Of a DNA stretch of 64,000 nt, positions 25,479 to 36,147 are shown one piece after another (within the stretch, counting starts at the first letter, position 1; every line of letters begins with the position of its first letter). Under the pieces are notes generated by a model that saw only the letters and a program-made list of their open reading frames with translations, had not been told where the DNA came from and ran no database searches. The translations under genes and the position numbers were made by a program. The DNA comes from Ureaplasma sp. ES3154-GEN. GTDB taxonomy: Bacteria; Bacillota_I; Bacilli_A; Mycoplasmatales; Mycoplasmoidaceae. The stretch spans positions 1-64,000 of the forward strand of contig NZ_JAOXHM010000006.1 in the NCBI RefSeq assembly GCF_025780075.1, read 5' to 3'.

Positions 25479-27002
25479 CTATTTTACTTGTTGTTGATTT
25501 TGTTTTAAAACAACTTTGTTATCATTATTCAAAACAACAACTTGATCCTTTGTTCCAAAAACATTTTCTCAACGCTTGTTATCAGCAACCATTTGACTTG
25601 CTAATTCTTTTGCAGTTGGTAGGACAAAATCAAAAGAGTAAGCATCTTCGTCATGCAACATATAGTCGATATGGCCTAATTGTTGACGAACACTTAGACG
25701 AGGTTTAGTAATTAATACAATTAAGGCAGTAAATACAAAAGCATAAGCAGCCGCTAGTGCTACTGCACCAACTTGCAGACCAAATAACATTCCATATTCA
25801 CTTGGTTCAGCCCCAATCACAGCATATAATAATCCATTCGGATTAACATCTCGTGAAGCAAAAGCTCCAATTAAAAGCGAACCAGTCATTCCACCCATTC
25901 CGTGGACTGCTCACACTTCAAGTGAGTCATCAATTTTTGAATGGTGCATGATACGTGTACATCCATAGCACACAACACTTGCGGCAAGACCGATAACAGG
26001 GGCACTTCAGATTGGAACATAACCTGCAGTAGGAGTAATTGTTGCTAACCCCGCAATTGCACCGGTTACAATTCCCACTGATGTTGGTTTATGTTTTTTG
26101 TTAAAGATAGTTTCAAAAATCATTCACATCACCATCGCAACCGCCATTGCAATGATTGTGTTTAATCATGATGATGTTGCAATGCTTCATGTAGCAGCAT
26201 CGCCTTTGGTAAATGCTGAACCACCAACATTAAAACCAAATCATCCAAAGAACAATAAAGTTGCTCCCAAAATTGTCATTGGAATATTATTTGGTCGGTT
26301 TTTATCTGTTTTTAAGATATAACGTTTTCCTAAAACAAATGATGCAGCTAAAGCACCGAACCCTGCAGTTGTATGAATAACAATTCCCCCTGCAAAGTCT
26401 ACTACACCCGCAGCAGCTAAGAAACCTTGTCCCCAGATTCAGTGTGCAAACGGAATGTAAATTAAATATTGTCATAACACAAGGAAAATTAAGTAGTTCT
26501 TAAATTTCATACGGTCAGCAAAGGCACCAACCATTAATGGTGGTGTAATAATTGCAAACGCTAATTGGTATGCAAAGAATAAGATTAATGGTACACCATT
26601 TGTGAAATTAGCAAAAACTAATCCCACTTGTCCTGATCATCCATCCGCAAACAATAAATTACGGAATGCAAAATAAGCTGATGGATCACCAATAATACCG
26701 TTACCAACAGAAGGTCCGAATGCTAAACTGAACCCTCCGAAAATTCAAATAATGGTTGTAATTCCTAAGGAAGCAACACATTGGTTGATGATTGTTAATG
26801 TAGATTTTCGACGCGTTAATCCACCATAAAATAAACCTAGTGCCGGAGTCATTAATAAAACAAACACAATCGCTAACGCAGCGAGTAAAGTGTTTGTTGG
26901 ATTGTATCCGACTGCTGTCAGTTCAGTTTGATTATCAAACGCACTAACAAAGGTTAATTCATGACTGGAGAAGAAAATGTCTTTATCAACACCTAAAGTC
27001 AT
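25479..27002 (-). CDS. amt: Ammonium transporter (Amt/MEP/Rh family), copy 2
   Basis: A 507-aa paralogue of the next gene downstream. Start ATG 27002 has AGAGG 8 bases upstream; a longer frame to 27032 lacks a site. Amt signatures are present (GLFYGGLTRRK, FAGGIVIHTTAGFGAL, GWFGFNVGG, VHGMGGMTGSLLIGAFA), including both pore His residues. The C-terminal tail differs from copy 1: it is Gln/Val-rich (VVLKQNQQQVK) and ends at TAG 25479. N-terminal extracellular segments also differ, while central helices are nearly identical at DNA level. Divergence of the ends suggests different regulation or partners, though this is inference. Confidence 0.93.
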
Positions 27003-27055
27003 TATTATTACCTCTTTTATAATTTTTATCAATATTATGCAAACATAATACCCCT

Positions 27056-27083
27056 TTATTATATCCTAAGAGAATACGTCCAA
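27056..27083 (-). promoter_or_regulatory. Candidate promoter of the amt pair
   Basis: On the minus strand TTGGAC (27078-27083), 16 bases, TAATAA (27056-27061), in the 90-base gap between rsgA and amt. It would let the transporters be expressed apart from the upstream operon. Confidence 0.35.
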
Positions 27084-27092
27084 CATATATAT

Positions 27093-27959
27093 TTACGAGT
27101 TTTTAACTTCTTTAAGCATTAATAAATAATCTTTGTATCGGAATTCAAGAATTTCATGTTGTTCTATCGCTTGTTTAACTGCACACATTGGTTCTGAAAC
27201 ATGCAAACAGTCTTGAAATTTACATTTCAAACTCAATTGTGCAAAATCCTTAAAGCTTCGGGCTAATTCTTGGGGCGTTAGTATCGATAAGTCTAAACTT
27301 GAATACCCTGGAGTATCAACCAAAAAAGCATTACTAACTGGGATTAATTTTGTTGCTGTTGTTGTGTTTTTACCCCGCTGTAAACTCAATGATACACCTT
27401 GAGTTTTTTGTACATCTGCTTGTAATAATTTATTAATTAGAGTTGATTTTCCTACACCAGACTGACCAACTAGACAGAAAACGTGATTGGTAATTAGATT
27501 TTTTAAAACATTTAAATCGGTTTTCTTTTGTAAATTAAAAACTTGATAATTGTCTTTTCGAAAATTTTGGATTATTGTATCTGCTTCATTCTGGTCATCT
27601 AATAAATCATATTTACTAAATGCTAACACTACATGTCTAATATTTTGGAATTCATAATAAGCTATTAATTTGTTTAATTGATAAACATTTAAATATGGTT
27701 GTTGAAATGATGATACAATTACCACCACGTCTACATTCGCAATCCGCGGTCTAATCAATGTATTCGTGCGTTCGGTAAAAGCGACAATCACATATTGGTT
27801 GTCAATCAATTCTACTTGAACATTATCACCAACTAACGGTTTATGTTTCTGGTTTTCATATTTAAAAATCCCTTTAATTAAAGCGGGAACAATGATTTGT
27901 TCATCGTATAAATAAATTTGAAATGATGATTTAACTAATTGAATAATTTTTGCTTGCAT
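27093..27959 (-). CDS. rsgA: Ribosome small-subunit-dependent GTPase RsgA (YloQ/CpgA)
   Basis: A 288-aa GTPase that acts late in 30S subunit maturation. An N-terminal OB-fold (residues about 1-65) is followed by the circularly permuted GTPase typical of the family: the SKYDLL (G4) motif comes before the P-loop GQSGVGKST (about residue 163), and DTPGYSSLD is G3. The C-terminal zinc domain is present as CKFQDCLHVSEPMC. Start ATG 27959 lies two bases after the kinase stop. The position directly after kinase and phosphatase genes matches the Firmicute order, in which this protein is a kinase substrate. Confidence 0.95.
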   Translation of the reverse strand: MQAKIIQLVKSSFQIYLYDEQIIVPALIKGIFKYENQKHKPLVGDNVQVELIDNQYVIVAFTERTNTLIRPRIANVDVVVIVSSFQQPYLNVYQLNKLIAYYEFQNIRHVVLAFSKYDLLDDQNEADTIIQNFRKDNYQVFNLQKKTDLNVLKNLITNHVFCLVGQSGVGKSTLINKLLQADVQKTQGVSLSLQRGKNTTTATKLIPVSNAFLVDTPGYSSLDLSILTPQELARSFKDFAQLSLKCKFQDCLHVSEPMCAVKQAIEQHEILEFRYKDYLLMLKEVKNS

Positions 27960-27961
27960 AA

Positions 27962-29074
27962 TTACCTAACTAAACTTACAACTATAATAATGGTTAACAA
28001 AACACACACTAAAAAAATCACCATCGCAATTTGCCACCCCAAATGCATATACCATGGCTGATCAGATGATGTAATTTTATTTAAAGAACGCAAGTCATTA
28101 TAAAGAACAAGATTTTTTTGACGATTTAATCCCTTTGTTTGTGTGTTATTTTCGATTTGTTTTAATGCAGTTAAAAAATCTTGTACAGATGTAAAAATCT
28201 GAGTTTTATCATTACTCTTAGATAGCACAGCGTTACGAATCAATTGGTTTGTTGCTGGATTAATTTGTGGGTTAATCGTATCTAGGTCTAAAAAATCAAA
28301 TGTTTGCCATGCTTTTAAATAATAAATATCTTGTTTGGGAAATTTTTTGAAACGCTCATAATGCAATGGATCAGTCCCCGTCAATAATTCGTAATATAAG
28401 ACCGCAAGTGAGTGCAAATCAAATTGCGGATTAAAAATCAGATAAGGATGCTGGCGATAATCAATTTGCACTAATTGAGGGGATGCATATACAGTTGTAC
28501 ATTTTAATTCATCATCTATTGTTAATACTTTATTATCGTATGCAACATAACTTGCTCCGTAATCAATTAACTTAATTTTAGTTAATGACTGATTGATTAA
28601 AATGTTTTCTGGTTTTAAATCTTTATGAATTAAACGTGGGGATAGATTATGAAAAAAATCCAAAACTGATCCAATTTGTTGGACTATTAAACGCGCTTTA
28701 CTCGGCGTTAATAAAATATTTTTGTCTAAATAATCCCGCAAACTCATTCCATCAAAATATTCAAGAATCAAACATAAATAAGTTTGGTTATGATAGATAT
28801 AATTAAAATTTGTATGATATTTAATTAAATATTCTTGTGCTTGGTGATTAATATTTTTTAACATATTAAACACTCTAATCTCATCCCTTAAGACATTTTT
28901 CTGTTTAACATCATTAGTTGTAATAATCTTTAAAACAACTAATTTTGTGTTATTAGACGGTTGAACAAGATAAATTTCACTAAAACCACCATTTGCGATG
29001 TGCTTAATTACCTTATAAGAGACATTAGTTTGGGGATCAACAATTAATGTGTGATTAGCAAATAACAAAGGCAT
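27962..29074 (-). CDS. prkC: Serine/threonine protein kinase, PrkC-type without PASTA domains
   Basis: A 370-aa membrane-anchored Hanks-type kinase. The glycine loop appears as ANGGFSEIYLV and the ATP-binding Lys as VVLKI. The catalytic loop HKDLKPEN has HKD in place of HRD, and the metal motif is DYG instead of DFG. The activation-segment end reads ASPQ rather than APE. The kinase domain spans about residues 18-285. After a linker, one transmembrane helix (about 343-367) ends the protein almost at once, so the extracellular PASTA sensor of PrkC/PknB is absent. It starts 3 bases after the phosphatase stop and ends 2 bases before rsgA. The partner phosphatase next door supports a reversible Ser/Thr phosphorylation pair. 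Confidence 0.92.
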   Translation of the reverse strand: MPLLFANHTLIVDPQTNVSYKVIKHIANGGFSEIYLVQPSNNTKLVVLKIITTNDVKQKNVLRDEIRVFNMLKNINHQAQEYLIKYHTNFNYIYHNQTYLCLILEYFDGMSLRDYLDKNILLTPSKARLIVQQIGSVLDFFHNLSPRLIHKDLKPENILINQSLTKIKLIDYGASYVAYDNKVLTIDDELKCTTVYASPQLVQIDYRQHPYLIFNPQFDLHSLAVLYYELLTGTDPLHYERFKKFPKQDIYYLKAWQTFDFLDLDTINPQINPATNQLIRNAVLSKSNDKTQIFTSVQDFLTALKQIENNTQTKGLNRQKNLVLYNDLRSLNKITSSDQPWYMHLGWQIAMVIFLVCVLLTIIIVVSLVR

Positions 29075-29077
29075 AAT

Positions 29078-29914
29078 CTATCAATGAATATAATACGCAA
29101 ATGAAATATTATCCTGTGAATCATTATCAATTACAGTTTTTAATAATGTTTGCTGAATTTTTTCTTTATCATCTTCGTTAGTTAAATAACTATATAAGTT
29201 ATTCATTTCATAATAAGGATAAAAGCCATCTGACGCTAAAAAAATAATGTCATGTTTTTTTAATTGGTTCACATAAAAATCATAAGTTAAAACAACGTTA
29301 GACAAACGACCAATATATTGTGTTAAACTATAGAGATTTTTCTCATATTTTTTATATAAATTAGGTTCTGCATTCATCTGTTTTAAACGATTTAAAACAT
29401 TATGATCATAACCGATATGATTAAAACCTTTATCAGCAGTTAGTAAATAAGCACGTGAATCACCAATATTCATCGTATAAACCTGATTATTAATGATCAA
29501 ACACACTACAAGGGTTGTTGCCATTTGATACGCTTGATCATCAATATTTGCTTGTTGTGTAATTTTATTTTGCGCTTGGTGAATTAGTTCAATTAATCAT
29601 GAACGAATTTGGTTTTGTCCGCTACATGATTCGGATTTATTGTTTTCTAACAGAACAGCTTCTTCCTGCTCTTTTTCTTCTAAAGCTTCATTTGATTCTT
29701 GCTTCCTAGCGATCATTTTCAAATCTGTGCGTAAAAAAGCATCTTTAATTGTATCACTAACAATTAAACTTGCTGTGCTTGATCCAGCATAACCTCCTAA
29801 ACCATCACATACTACTAATAAAACTTGATCTCATTCGTTTTTAACAACTAATGAAACATCATCATTGTGGCTGCGATAAGCACCAATATCGGTTAAATAA
29901 TTGAATTGCACCAT
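29078..29914 (-). CDS. prpC: PP2C-family protein phosphatase (PrpC/Stp type)
   Basis: The 278-aa reading frame from ATG 29914 (AAAGGGG upstream) to TAG 29078 uses several TGA codons as Trp. PPM-family metal-binding motifs are in order: DIGAYRSHNDD, CDGLGGYAGSS, MATTL, NIGDSRAYLL, and DGF and DNIS near the end. These bind the two metal ions for dephosphorylating Ser/Thr. An acidic insertion of about 30 residues (Glu-rich, about residues 65-95) separates the second and third motifs. It lies between the rlmN-like gene and the kinase, as in Bacillus prpC-prkC. Confidence 0.92.
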
Positions 29915-29926
29915 AAATACCCCTTT

Positions 29927-30910
29927 TTAATTAAAGAGCTTCTTTTTATCTTCACATGTAAAATAACTAGGAATCTTTCATTCAACACGTATTACTGCTT
30001 GTTGTGCAAAGATCCCAATTAATTCATACATACTCTTTGTCATAAGTTTTGTGTTTGTTGGCTGATTCCATACTAAAAAGTCTAAATAATAACGAAAATT
30101 CGATACTAAATTAGCAAAATCTTGAATCTGTTGTGAACCATCATTTTTTGATTTTAATAAAAAATAACTAAAATGAAGCAAATTTCGCGAATTTAATCCC
30201 ATTGATGTTAAGTTTGCTCTTCATTTCGAAATATTAGGCTGTAGTCCTACGAAAATATCACTAATTAATTCTGTTGCTAGTCCATAAGATTCAAATATTA
30301 AATCAATGTGGTTATTATAAGTTAATCATTCGTTGTAATCAAAATTTCAACCATTAGTAATTCAATTAATTTTTCGTTTACCAATTTGTAAACCATCCGC
30401 TTCATTGAATCGAGCAACCACTTTATCTCAAATTTTTAAATTAATATCATTTAAATTAAATGTGTTCAAATAGAGATGATTAATTTTTAATTCAAATGTC
30501 TTTTGAATTAGCAAAACAACATGAATTAGACTTGATATTGAATACATATTTAAATTGCTTGCACATTTATCGCAATGTGCTGAGCAATTAGTCCCGATTT
30601 CTAAACTTAATGCTGCTTGGTTATTTTGTGTGTTTAATGCAGCATATAAATATTGATTGTCAATTTGAATTTCTAAATAAACAACTGTGTTTTTTTGAGT
30701 TTGTCGTAAGATTTTAATCTCTTGGAAATTGAAATTATTAGCTAATCACAAACGGTTGTCCTTGCTGATATTACTCATTTCCTTAAAATCTCAAACTAAC
30801 TTACCATACACTCATTCATAAACTTGTTTGGCAAGAAATTTATTTTTTTCATGTTCAACACAAAATTTTTGCAAATCTGTTAATGTATAATCAAAAAATA
30901 AACAGTTCAT
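29927..30910 (-). CDS. Degenerate RlmN-like radical-SAM protein (327 aa)
   Basis: Start ATG 30910 follows the gmk stop directly and TAA is at 29927, with many TGA read as Trp. The N-terminal accessory domain matches RlmN in pattern (FLAKQVYEWVYGK, then DFKEMSNISKDNR). The cluster-binding motif CSAHCDKC (Cys109, 113, 116) keeps the CxxxCxxC spacing of radical-SAM enzymes. The rest is unlike RlmN: the GEP motif after the cluster is replaced (LYLNTFNLN), the SLHA and NP-type motifs are not visible, and the GQL-type Cys region near the C-terminus is gone. Position between gmk and the phosphatase is exactly that of rlmN in Firmicutes. I call it a highly diverged rlmN descendant. Methylation of A2503 in 23S rRNA is doubtful. 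Confidence 0.72.
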
Positions 30911-30911
30911 A

Positions 30912-31484
30912 CTAACGACGTAATTCCTTATTTAAAATCGCTTCCAATACTTCTGCTGCATTTTTAGGGTCATCGTTAATAATGTTGTATTGATAAACAT
31001 CCTTAATTTGCATCTCTTTTTCTGCTTTTTTTAAACGTTGAGCAATTACTTCTTTACTTTCGGTGTTACGAGATAATAAACGACGTTCTAATTCTCTCAA
31101 GTTTGGTGGTAGCAAAAAGATCGATAGCAAATCGTCATCCTTATATAAATCAAGAACTTGTAAAGCACCCACAACCTCGATTTCCAACAAAACATTTTTT
31201 CCTTTATTTCGCAATCGTTCAACTTCTTGTTTTAATGTTCCGTACTTATGGTTGACAAATTCGGCTCATTCGATTAATTCGTTATTGTCAATTGCTTTAT
31301 TAAAACGTTGATCATCGACAAAATAATAATCCACACCATCGACTTCACCATCACGTTGCTTACGAGTTGTCATTGAAATCGAATAAGCTAAATTAAGATA
31401 ATTATTATTAAAAATTTGATTTAAAATTGTTTTTTTTCCTACACCACTTGGACCAGAAAAAACAATCAGTTTTCCTTTATGCAT
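30912..31484 (-). CDS. gmk: Guanylate kinase
   Basis: This 190-aa enzyme phosphorylates GMP to GDP. The P-loop reads GPSGVGKKT, with Lys where most family members have Gly or Ser before Thr. The GMP-binding region is recognisable ([19 protein letters not shown]) and the lid and core segments ([18 protein letters not shown]) are in order. TGA at 31266 is Trp (EWAEFV). It ends two bases before the rlmN-like gene and heads the minus-strand operon. Confidence 0.95.
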
Positions 31485-31726
31485 ATTTTTTCCTTAAACT
31501 TCGCGCATACAAATTAGCGTATGAACTTATTTTATATATTATAAATAAAACTGGAGGATAATCCACACTAAATAAGAACAATTTATAAATCTTATTTATT
31601 ATTGAAATGTGGTATTAATTTTGTCATTTGGGGACAAAAATTAGCACATCAAAAATTTTAGTAGTAGATAAAAAAAGATAAACCTAATAAAATATAAGCG
31701 ATATTAATTGTAAAGGAATGTATACG
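31485..31726. promoter_or_regulatory. Divergent intergenic region with a hairpin
   Basis: The gap lies between gmk (-) and the HTH gene (+). AATTTTGTC and GACAAAAATT (31617-31642) form a hairpin with a 7-base loop and no following T run, so an operator or leader structure is more likely than a terminator. AAAGGA at 31712-31717 is the ribosome binding site of the next gene. Confidence 0.35.
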
Positions 31727-32188
31727 ATGTCAGAAAAATGTCATTTATCTCCGGAAGAATGCGCTTCGATTGGCCTTGCTCATAAACACCATTGTCCTTG
31801 AGAACAAGACCATATTTGTCGAGTAATTTTGCAATATAGAAACATTAGTTGTAAACCAACTAAATACAAGGTTATTTACCAGTTAGTAGAAAAACACAAT
31901 TTACAATTGACGAAACTAATTAAATTGTTTGAAAATACTAATATTTCAGGATATTATAAATGGTTGCAGGCTCATAAAATTAATAATCAATGTCCAATTA
32001 AAAGTCGAAATAAAGATTATGTTCGTCGAATTTATGAAGCTCATCCTAAACACATTGGTTGTCGAAAAATAGCAACAATTTTAAATGAACAATACAATAT
32101 TAAATTAAACTACAAGACAATCAACCAATACATGAAATCAATGGGTTTATGCAAAAACCACAAACACGATGCAACACCGACTAACTAA
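31727..32188 (+). CDS. IS3/IS150-type HTH fragment without integrase core (153 aa)
   Basis: ATG 31727 is preceded by AAAGGAATG. TGA at 31799 is Trp. The N-terminus is Cys/His-rich (CHLSPEEC, HKHHC, HICR). The middle and end match the helix-turn-helix part of IS3-family OrfB transposases: NISGYYKWL, a basic linker, then VRRIYEAHPKHIGCRKIATILNE (shown in full at 32021-32090) and KTINQYMKSMGL. The DDE catalytic core that should follow is absent and the frame ends at 32188. No inverted repeats or target duplication were found nearby. It may be a domesticated DNA-binding protein or a remnant kept by its overlap with the next gene. Confidence 0.65.
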
Positions 32189-32738
32189 CTTAAAAAAACA
32201 TTGTTTAATTGATCATATCCCTTTAATGCGTGACAAAACCATTAATTATATGATCAATTTTTTAAATTCGCATCATTACCAAAGTTATTTAGAAATCGGC
32301 ACCGCATATGGTTATAGTGCGCTAAGTATCCTAGTGCATTGTTCACATATTCAAAAAATAGTAACATTGGAAAAAAATCCTGAACGGTTTGCGATTGCAC
32401 AAGGCTATTTGCAAAATACTTTGATTCAAAGTTTTAATACTGATTGTTTTAATTACACACCTGATCAAAAATATGATGTATTAGTAATTGATGGACCAAA
32501 AGGTTCCCAAATCAAATTGTTTGATCAATATATCCAGTACCTTAATTCAAATGGGGTAATGTTTATTGATAACTTATATTTAAAAGCAATTAGAGATTTA
32601 CCAATAAAAACAAAAAACCAAAATAAATTACTAAATAAACTTGACGAATTTATTAATTATTTAAAGAAGCAAACAAAGTATGTTTTTGAAATAATTGATA
32701 TCGATGATGGTTTAGGAATTATTCAATTTAAAAATTAA
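32169..32738 (+). CDS. SAM-dependent O-methyltransferase, TrmR/YrrM-like (189 aa)
   Basis: The class I methyltransferase fold is visible: motif I LEIGTAYGYSAL at about residues 41-52, the acidic VTLEKNPER that binds SAM ribose, and DVLVIDGPKG with the metal-binding-type Asp, then GVMFIDN. These patterns fit the O-methyltransferase family that includes TrmR, which methylates 5-hydroxyuridine in tRNA wobble positions. The start ATG 32169 lies inside the upstream HTH gene (20-base overlap) and has no clear ribosome binding site, suggesting translational coupling. The exact substrate is inferred from family size and motifs. Confidence 0.7.
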   Translation: MQHRLTNLKKHCLIDHIPLMRDKTINYMINFLNSHHYQSYLEIGTAYGYSALSILVHCSHIQKIVTLEKNPERFAIAQGYLQNTLIQSFNTDCFNYTPDQKYDVLVIDGPKGSQIKLFDQYIQYLNSNGVMFIDNLYLKAIRDLPIKTKNQNKLLNKLDEFINYLKKQTKYVFEIIDIDDGLGIIQFKN

Positions 32739-32770
32739 AAAACCAGTGAATTTTTCGCTGGTTTTTTTTA
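32737..32770 (+). terminator. Terminator after the methyltransferase gene
   Basis: AAACCAGTGA pairs with TCGCTGGTTT (one G-T pair) across a short loop, followed by T8. Confidence 0.88.
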
Positions 32771-33050
32771 ATGAATTTAGAATGGTTTTTTTCTCTTACT
32801 ATCACATTATTTATGTATCTATAACTAGTAAATACTACTCATCTAGTTTTGCTTATCTTTTTTTGTAAACACTTTTTCAACAAATTTGTCAAAACTCCTA
32901 ACTATTAAATGTTTTAATAAATACTTTTGTTATTTTAATAATCTGAAACTAAAGATTACATAAGAATTAAAAATCCACTTATAAATGCAACTTAATTTTG
33001 GCACATAAAAATAATTACTAATTCATCTCACTAATAATAAAAATAGAGTA
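32771..33050. other. AT-rich intergenic stretch between convergent genes
   Basis: No gene, RNA or repeat is supported between the two facing terminators. Confidence 0.6.
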
Positions 33051-33079
33051 AAAAAAGAATCCCTTTGTAGGGATTCTTA
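33051..33079 (-). terminator. Terminator after the P-type ATPase gene
   Basis: AAGAATCCC and GGGATTCTT pair around a short loop. The minus-strand T run is the A6 at 33051-33056. Confidence 0.88.
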
Positions 33080-33083
33080 ATTA

Positions 33084-36038
33084 TTATTGATGTAGTCGAA
33101 CTTGGTGTTTTAACATTTTTAAACGAATTTTAACATTCAAGACTAAAGCGTTTACTTGCTCTTCATCTTGAGGTCTATTTCTTAAATGTTCGCGTAACTT
33201 ATATAAAATTGTTTTAAATTCTTTATAAGTGTGTTTATAGTCTTGATATACACGTAATAGCTTGAAATATTTTACCAATTTAATTAATTCAGATATTATG
33301 AACAAGAATCCAACAAACAAGAATGGTAAAACATTAAATCATTCATACCCACCAGTATAGAGTGGTTTAACTTTAAATACACTGTTTAGTCCCGGTATAT
33401 AAACAAGCATAAACATCATTGCAAAAGAAATTGAAATGGTTATTAAAACATAACGTAAATCTTTAAACGAGTCAATTAAAATTGAATGGTTAACTTTAAG
33501 AATCGCTGCATTAAAAGATAGCATTAATCCCATAAACATAAACGATAGTGCAGAGCCTGCGCCAATTGCATCATGAATTTCGCCAATGCTATAATGGCTT
33601 GGGAGAACAAAATGCAAATTCTCTTTAATATTTAACTCTCAAGTGTTAAAATTCTGGAATAAATATCGTATATTCTCTAAACTGAAATTATGTAAAGAAC
33701 CACTAACCCCTAAATAGAACAAGAGAATTGAACTAAATCCAATAAATAGACCCGTAACTATAATCTGCAACCACATTCGTGTTGTTAAAATTGGCGCTGA
33801 TTTAGACAGTGGTTTGTTTTTCATTAGGTTAGTACTTGTAAAATTTAACCCCAATGCAATCCCTGGAAGAGTTTCAGATACAATATTAATTCATAATACC
33901 TGCAAACTACTCATCGGTGACATATTAAAGATTATTAAACCAAAGAATAAAGAAATTAATCCTGATAAATTTGTGATTAATAACAGAATAATTACACGCT
34001 TAATGGCATCCATAATCAAACGACCCATTTTAACTGCGCGTACAATTGTTTTGAAATTATCATCAATTAGAATCATATTTGCTGCTTGTTTTGAAACTTC
34101 AGTTCCCATAATGCCCATTGCGCACCCAATATCAGCTGCCTTTAATGCGGGAGCATCATTGACTCCATCACCAGTCATTGCAACGACTTTGTCGTGTTTT
34201 TTTCACGCATTAACAATGCGAATTTTATCACTTGGTGATACACGTGCATAAACAGAATAATCACTAATACTTGATGATAATGTTTCATCATCCATTGCTT
34301 GCAATTCTGCACCACTAATTGTTTTTTGATCAGCTTCTAAAATATGCATTTGGCGAGCAATTGCACTAGCAGTCTGAATATGATCACCTGTAATCATAAT
34401 CGGACGAATTCCGGCTTCTTTAGCAATGTCAATTGCATGAATTGCTTCAGGTCGCGGAGGATCAATCATTCCAATTAAACCAATAAAGTTCAAATTTTGC
34501 TCGATTGTTTCTGCAGGAATTTCTTCATTTCAATCTGTTAATAAAGTTTTGCAAACTCCTAATACCCGTAAGGCACTGTCTGCCATCTTAGTGTTTGCGT
34601 TTCAGCTCTTTTGATCCAAAGGTTCGCTTGTGCGTTGACTAATCATATCAATCGCACCCTTGGTAAATAGATAATATTGGCCATTATTTTTTACAACAAC
34701 ACTCATCATTTTTCGATCAGAATCAAATGGATATTCAAATACCCGCTCGTATTTGTTGGCAAGTGTTTCATCATCGATTTTAAATTGATGTCATGCTTGT
34801 AAAATAGCAGTTTCTGTTGGATCTCCTAAATAAACTGTAACATTATTATCATCAACCGTTGAAGTTGCGTTATTCACAATAACTGCTGTTTCTAATAAAT
34901 TTTGGGCTTTTTGATCTGTTTGATAAGTTTTTAATCCTCCTTCAGGAGTGTAGAAATGAGTAATTGTCATTTTGTTTTGCGTTAATGTTCCAGTTTTATC
35001 TGAACAAATAACGTTTGCAGAACCTAATGTTTCAACTGCTGATAATTGTTTAATCAACGCATTTTTTTTGCTCATTTGCTTAACACCAAAGGAAAGAATG
35101 ATAGTCACAATCGCTACCAATCCTTCTGGGATTGCTGCAAAAGACAATGAAATTGCAAGAATTAAGGCACTTGCTCAGCTAGTTTTTCAGTCACCACCAC
35201 CAACAAGATAAACATACATTACAAGCACAACTAAACACAGTACACTTGCAAAACCACCAATAATTTTGGACAATTTTCCAATTTTACGCTGTAAAGGTGT
35301 CTTCTCTTCCTTTTGTTTGTTTATTAAGTCAGCAATTGTCCCGATTTCAGTATGCATCCCAATATTAACAACAACAGCATTACCTGTTCCATTAACAACA
35401 TTTGTTGATGCAAAAACTTTATTTTTCTGATCTCCAATTCCTGCATTTACGTCTACTTCTGCGTCAGCATCTTTACTTGTAAGTAAGGATTCACCAGTTA
35501 AAATCGCTTCATCACATTCCAGTGATGATGAACGAATCAGCAATGCATCCGCAGGAACGCTATCTCCTGCCTCTAAAACTAAGAGGTCACCAACAACAAC
35601 ATCTTGCGCACTAATTTGCATTGTTTCTCCATTACGAACAACTTTAGCGTGTGGGGAGGTTAGTTGACTCAAAGCTTCGCTTTCTTTTTCTGCTTTTGTT
35701 TCCTGATAAACACCAAATGATGCATTTAGCAATAAAATAAAACAAATAACCGCAAATTCAACATATGATGTGATAAGTTCAACAGTGTCATCAGCAGGGT
35801 GGACAATAGCCAGGGCAAGGGTTATAATCCCTGCAACAGCAAGTAACAAAACCATTGGATCAAGAAATTGCTTAAAGAATTTAACTACAATACTAGTTTT
35901 TTTCTTTTTTTGCATAACATTCGTTCCAAAACGGTTACGATTTTCTGTTACTTGTTTGTCATTTAACCCATTAATTGGATCAGTTTCTTGTATATCATAA
36001 TCCCACAAGAGGGGTTCTTTTTCTTTTTTTCTTTTCAC
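33084..36038 (-). CDS. P-type cation ATPase, calcium-type (P2A-like), 984 aa
   Basis: Read from GTG 36038 (AGGAG 8 bases upstream) to TAA 33084, with TGA as Trp at several points. P-type signatures occur in order: TGES actuator loop, PEGL in the membrane helix that coordinates the ion, CSDKTGTLT with the phosphorylated Asp, a nucleotide-binding region with KGA, and [11 protein letters not shown]. The N-terminal cation ATPase domain begins with [15 protein letters not shown], and the ion-binding helix 6 region has [14 protein letters not shown]. About ten membrane helices are expected. The last ~60 residues form a charged helical cytoplasmic tail ([19 protein letters not shown]), an extension I do not recognise. 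Calcium export is the likely role; other cations are possible. Confidence 0.9.
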
Positions 36039-36147
36039 TTATAATTCTCCTTATAGATTTATATTTTACTTAATATTTAATTAAAATTCAAATTAATACA
36101 TAATCCTTATTATAATAATATATTAGATATAGACGAGGTATTTAAAT

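Noticed and set aside
33084-36038. P-type ATPase broken into several pseudogene pieces
   Set aside because: All breaks are TGA codons in one frame; with the mycoplasma code the gene is intact.
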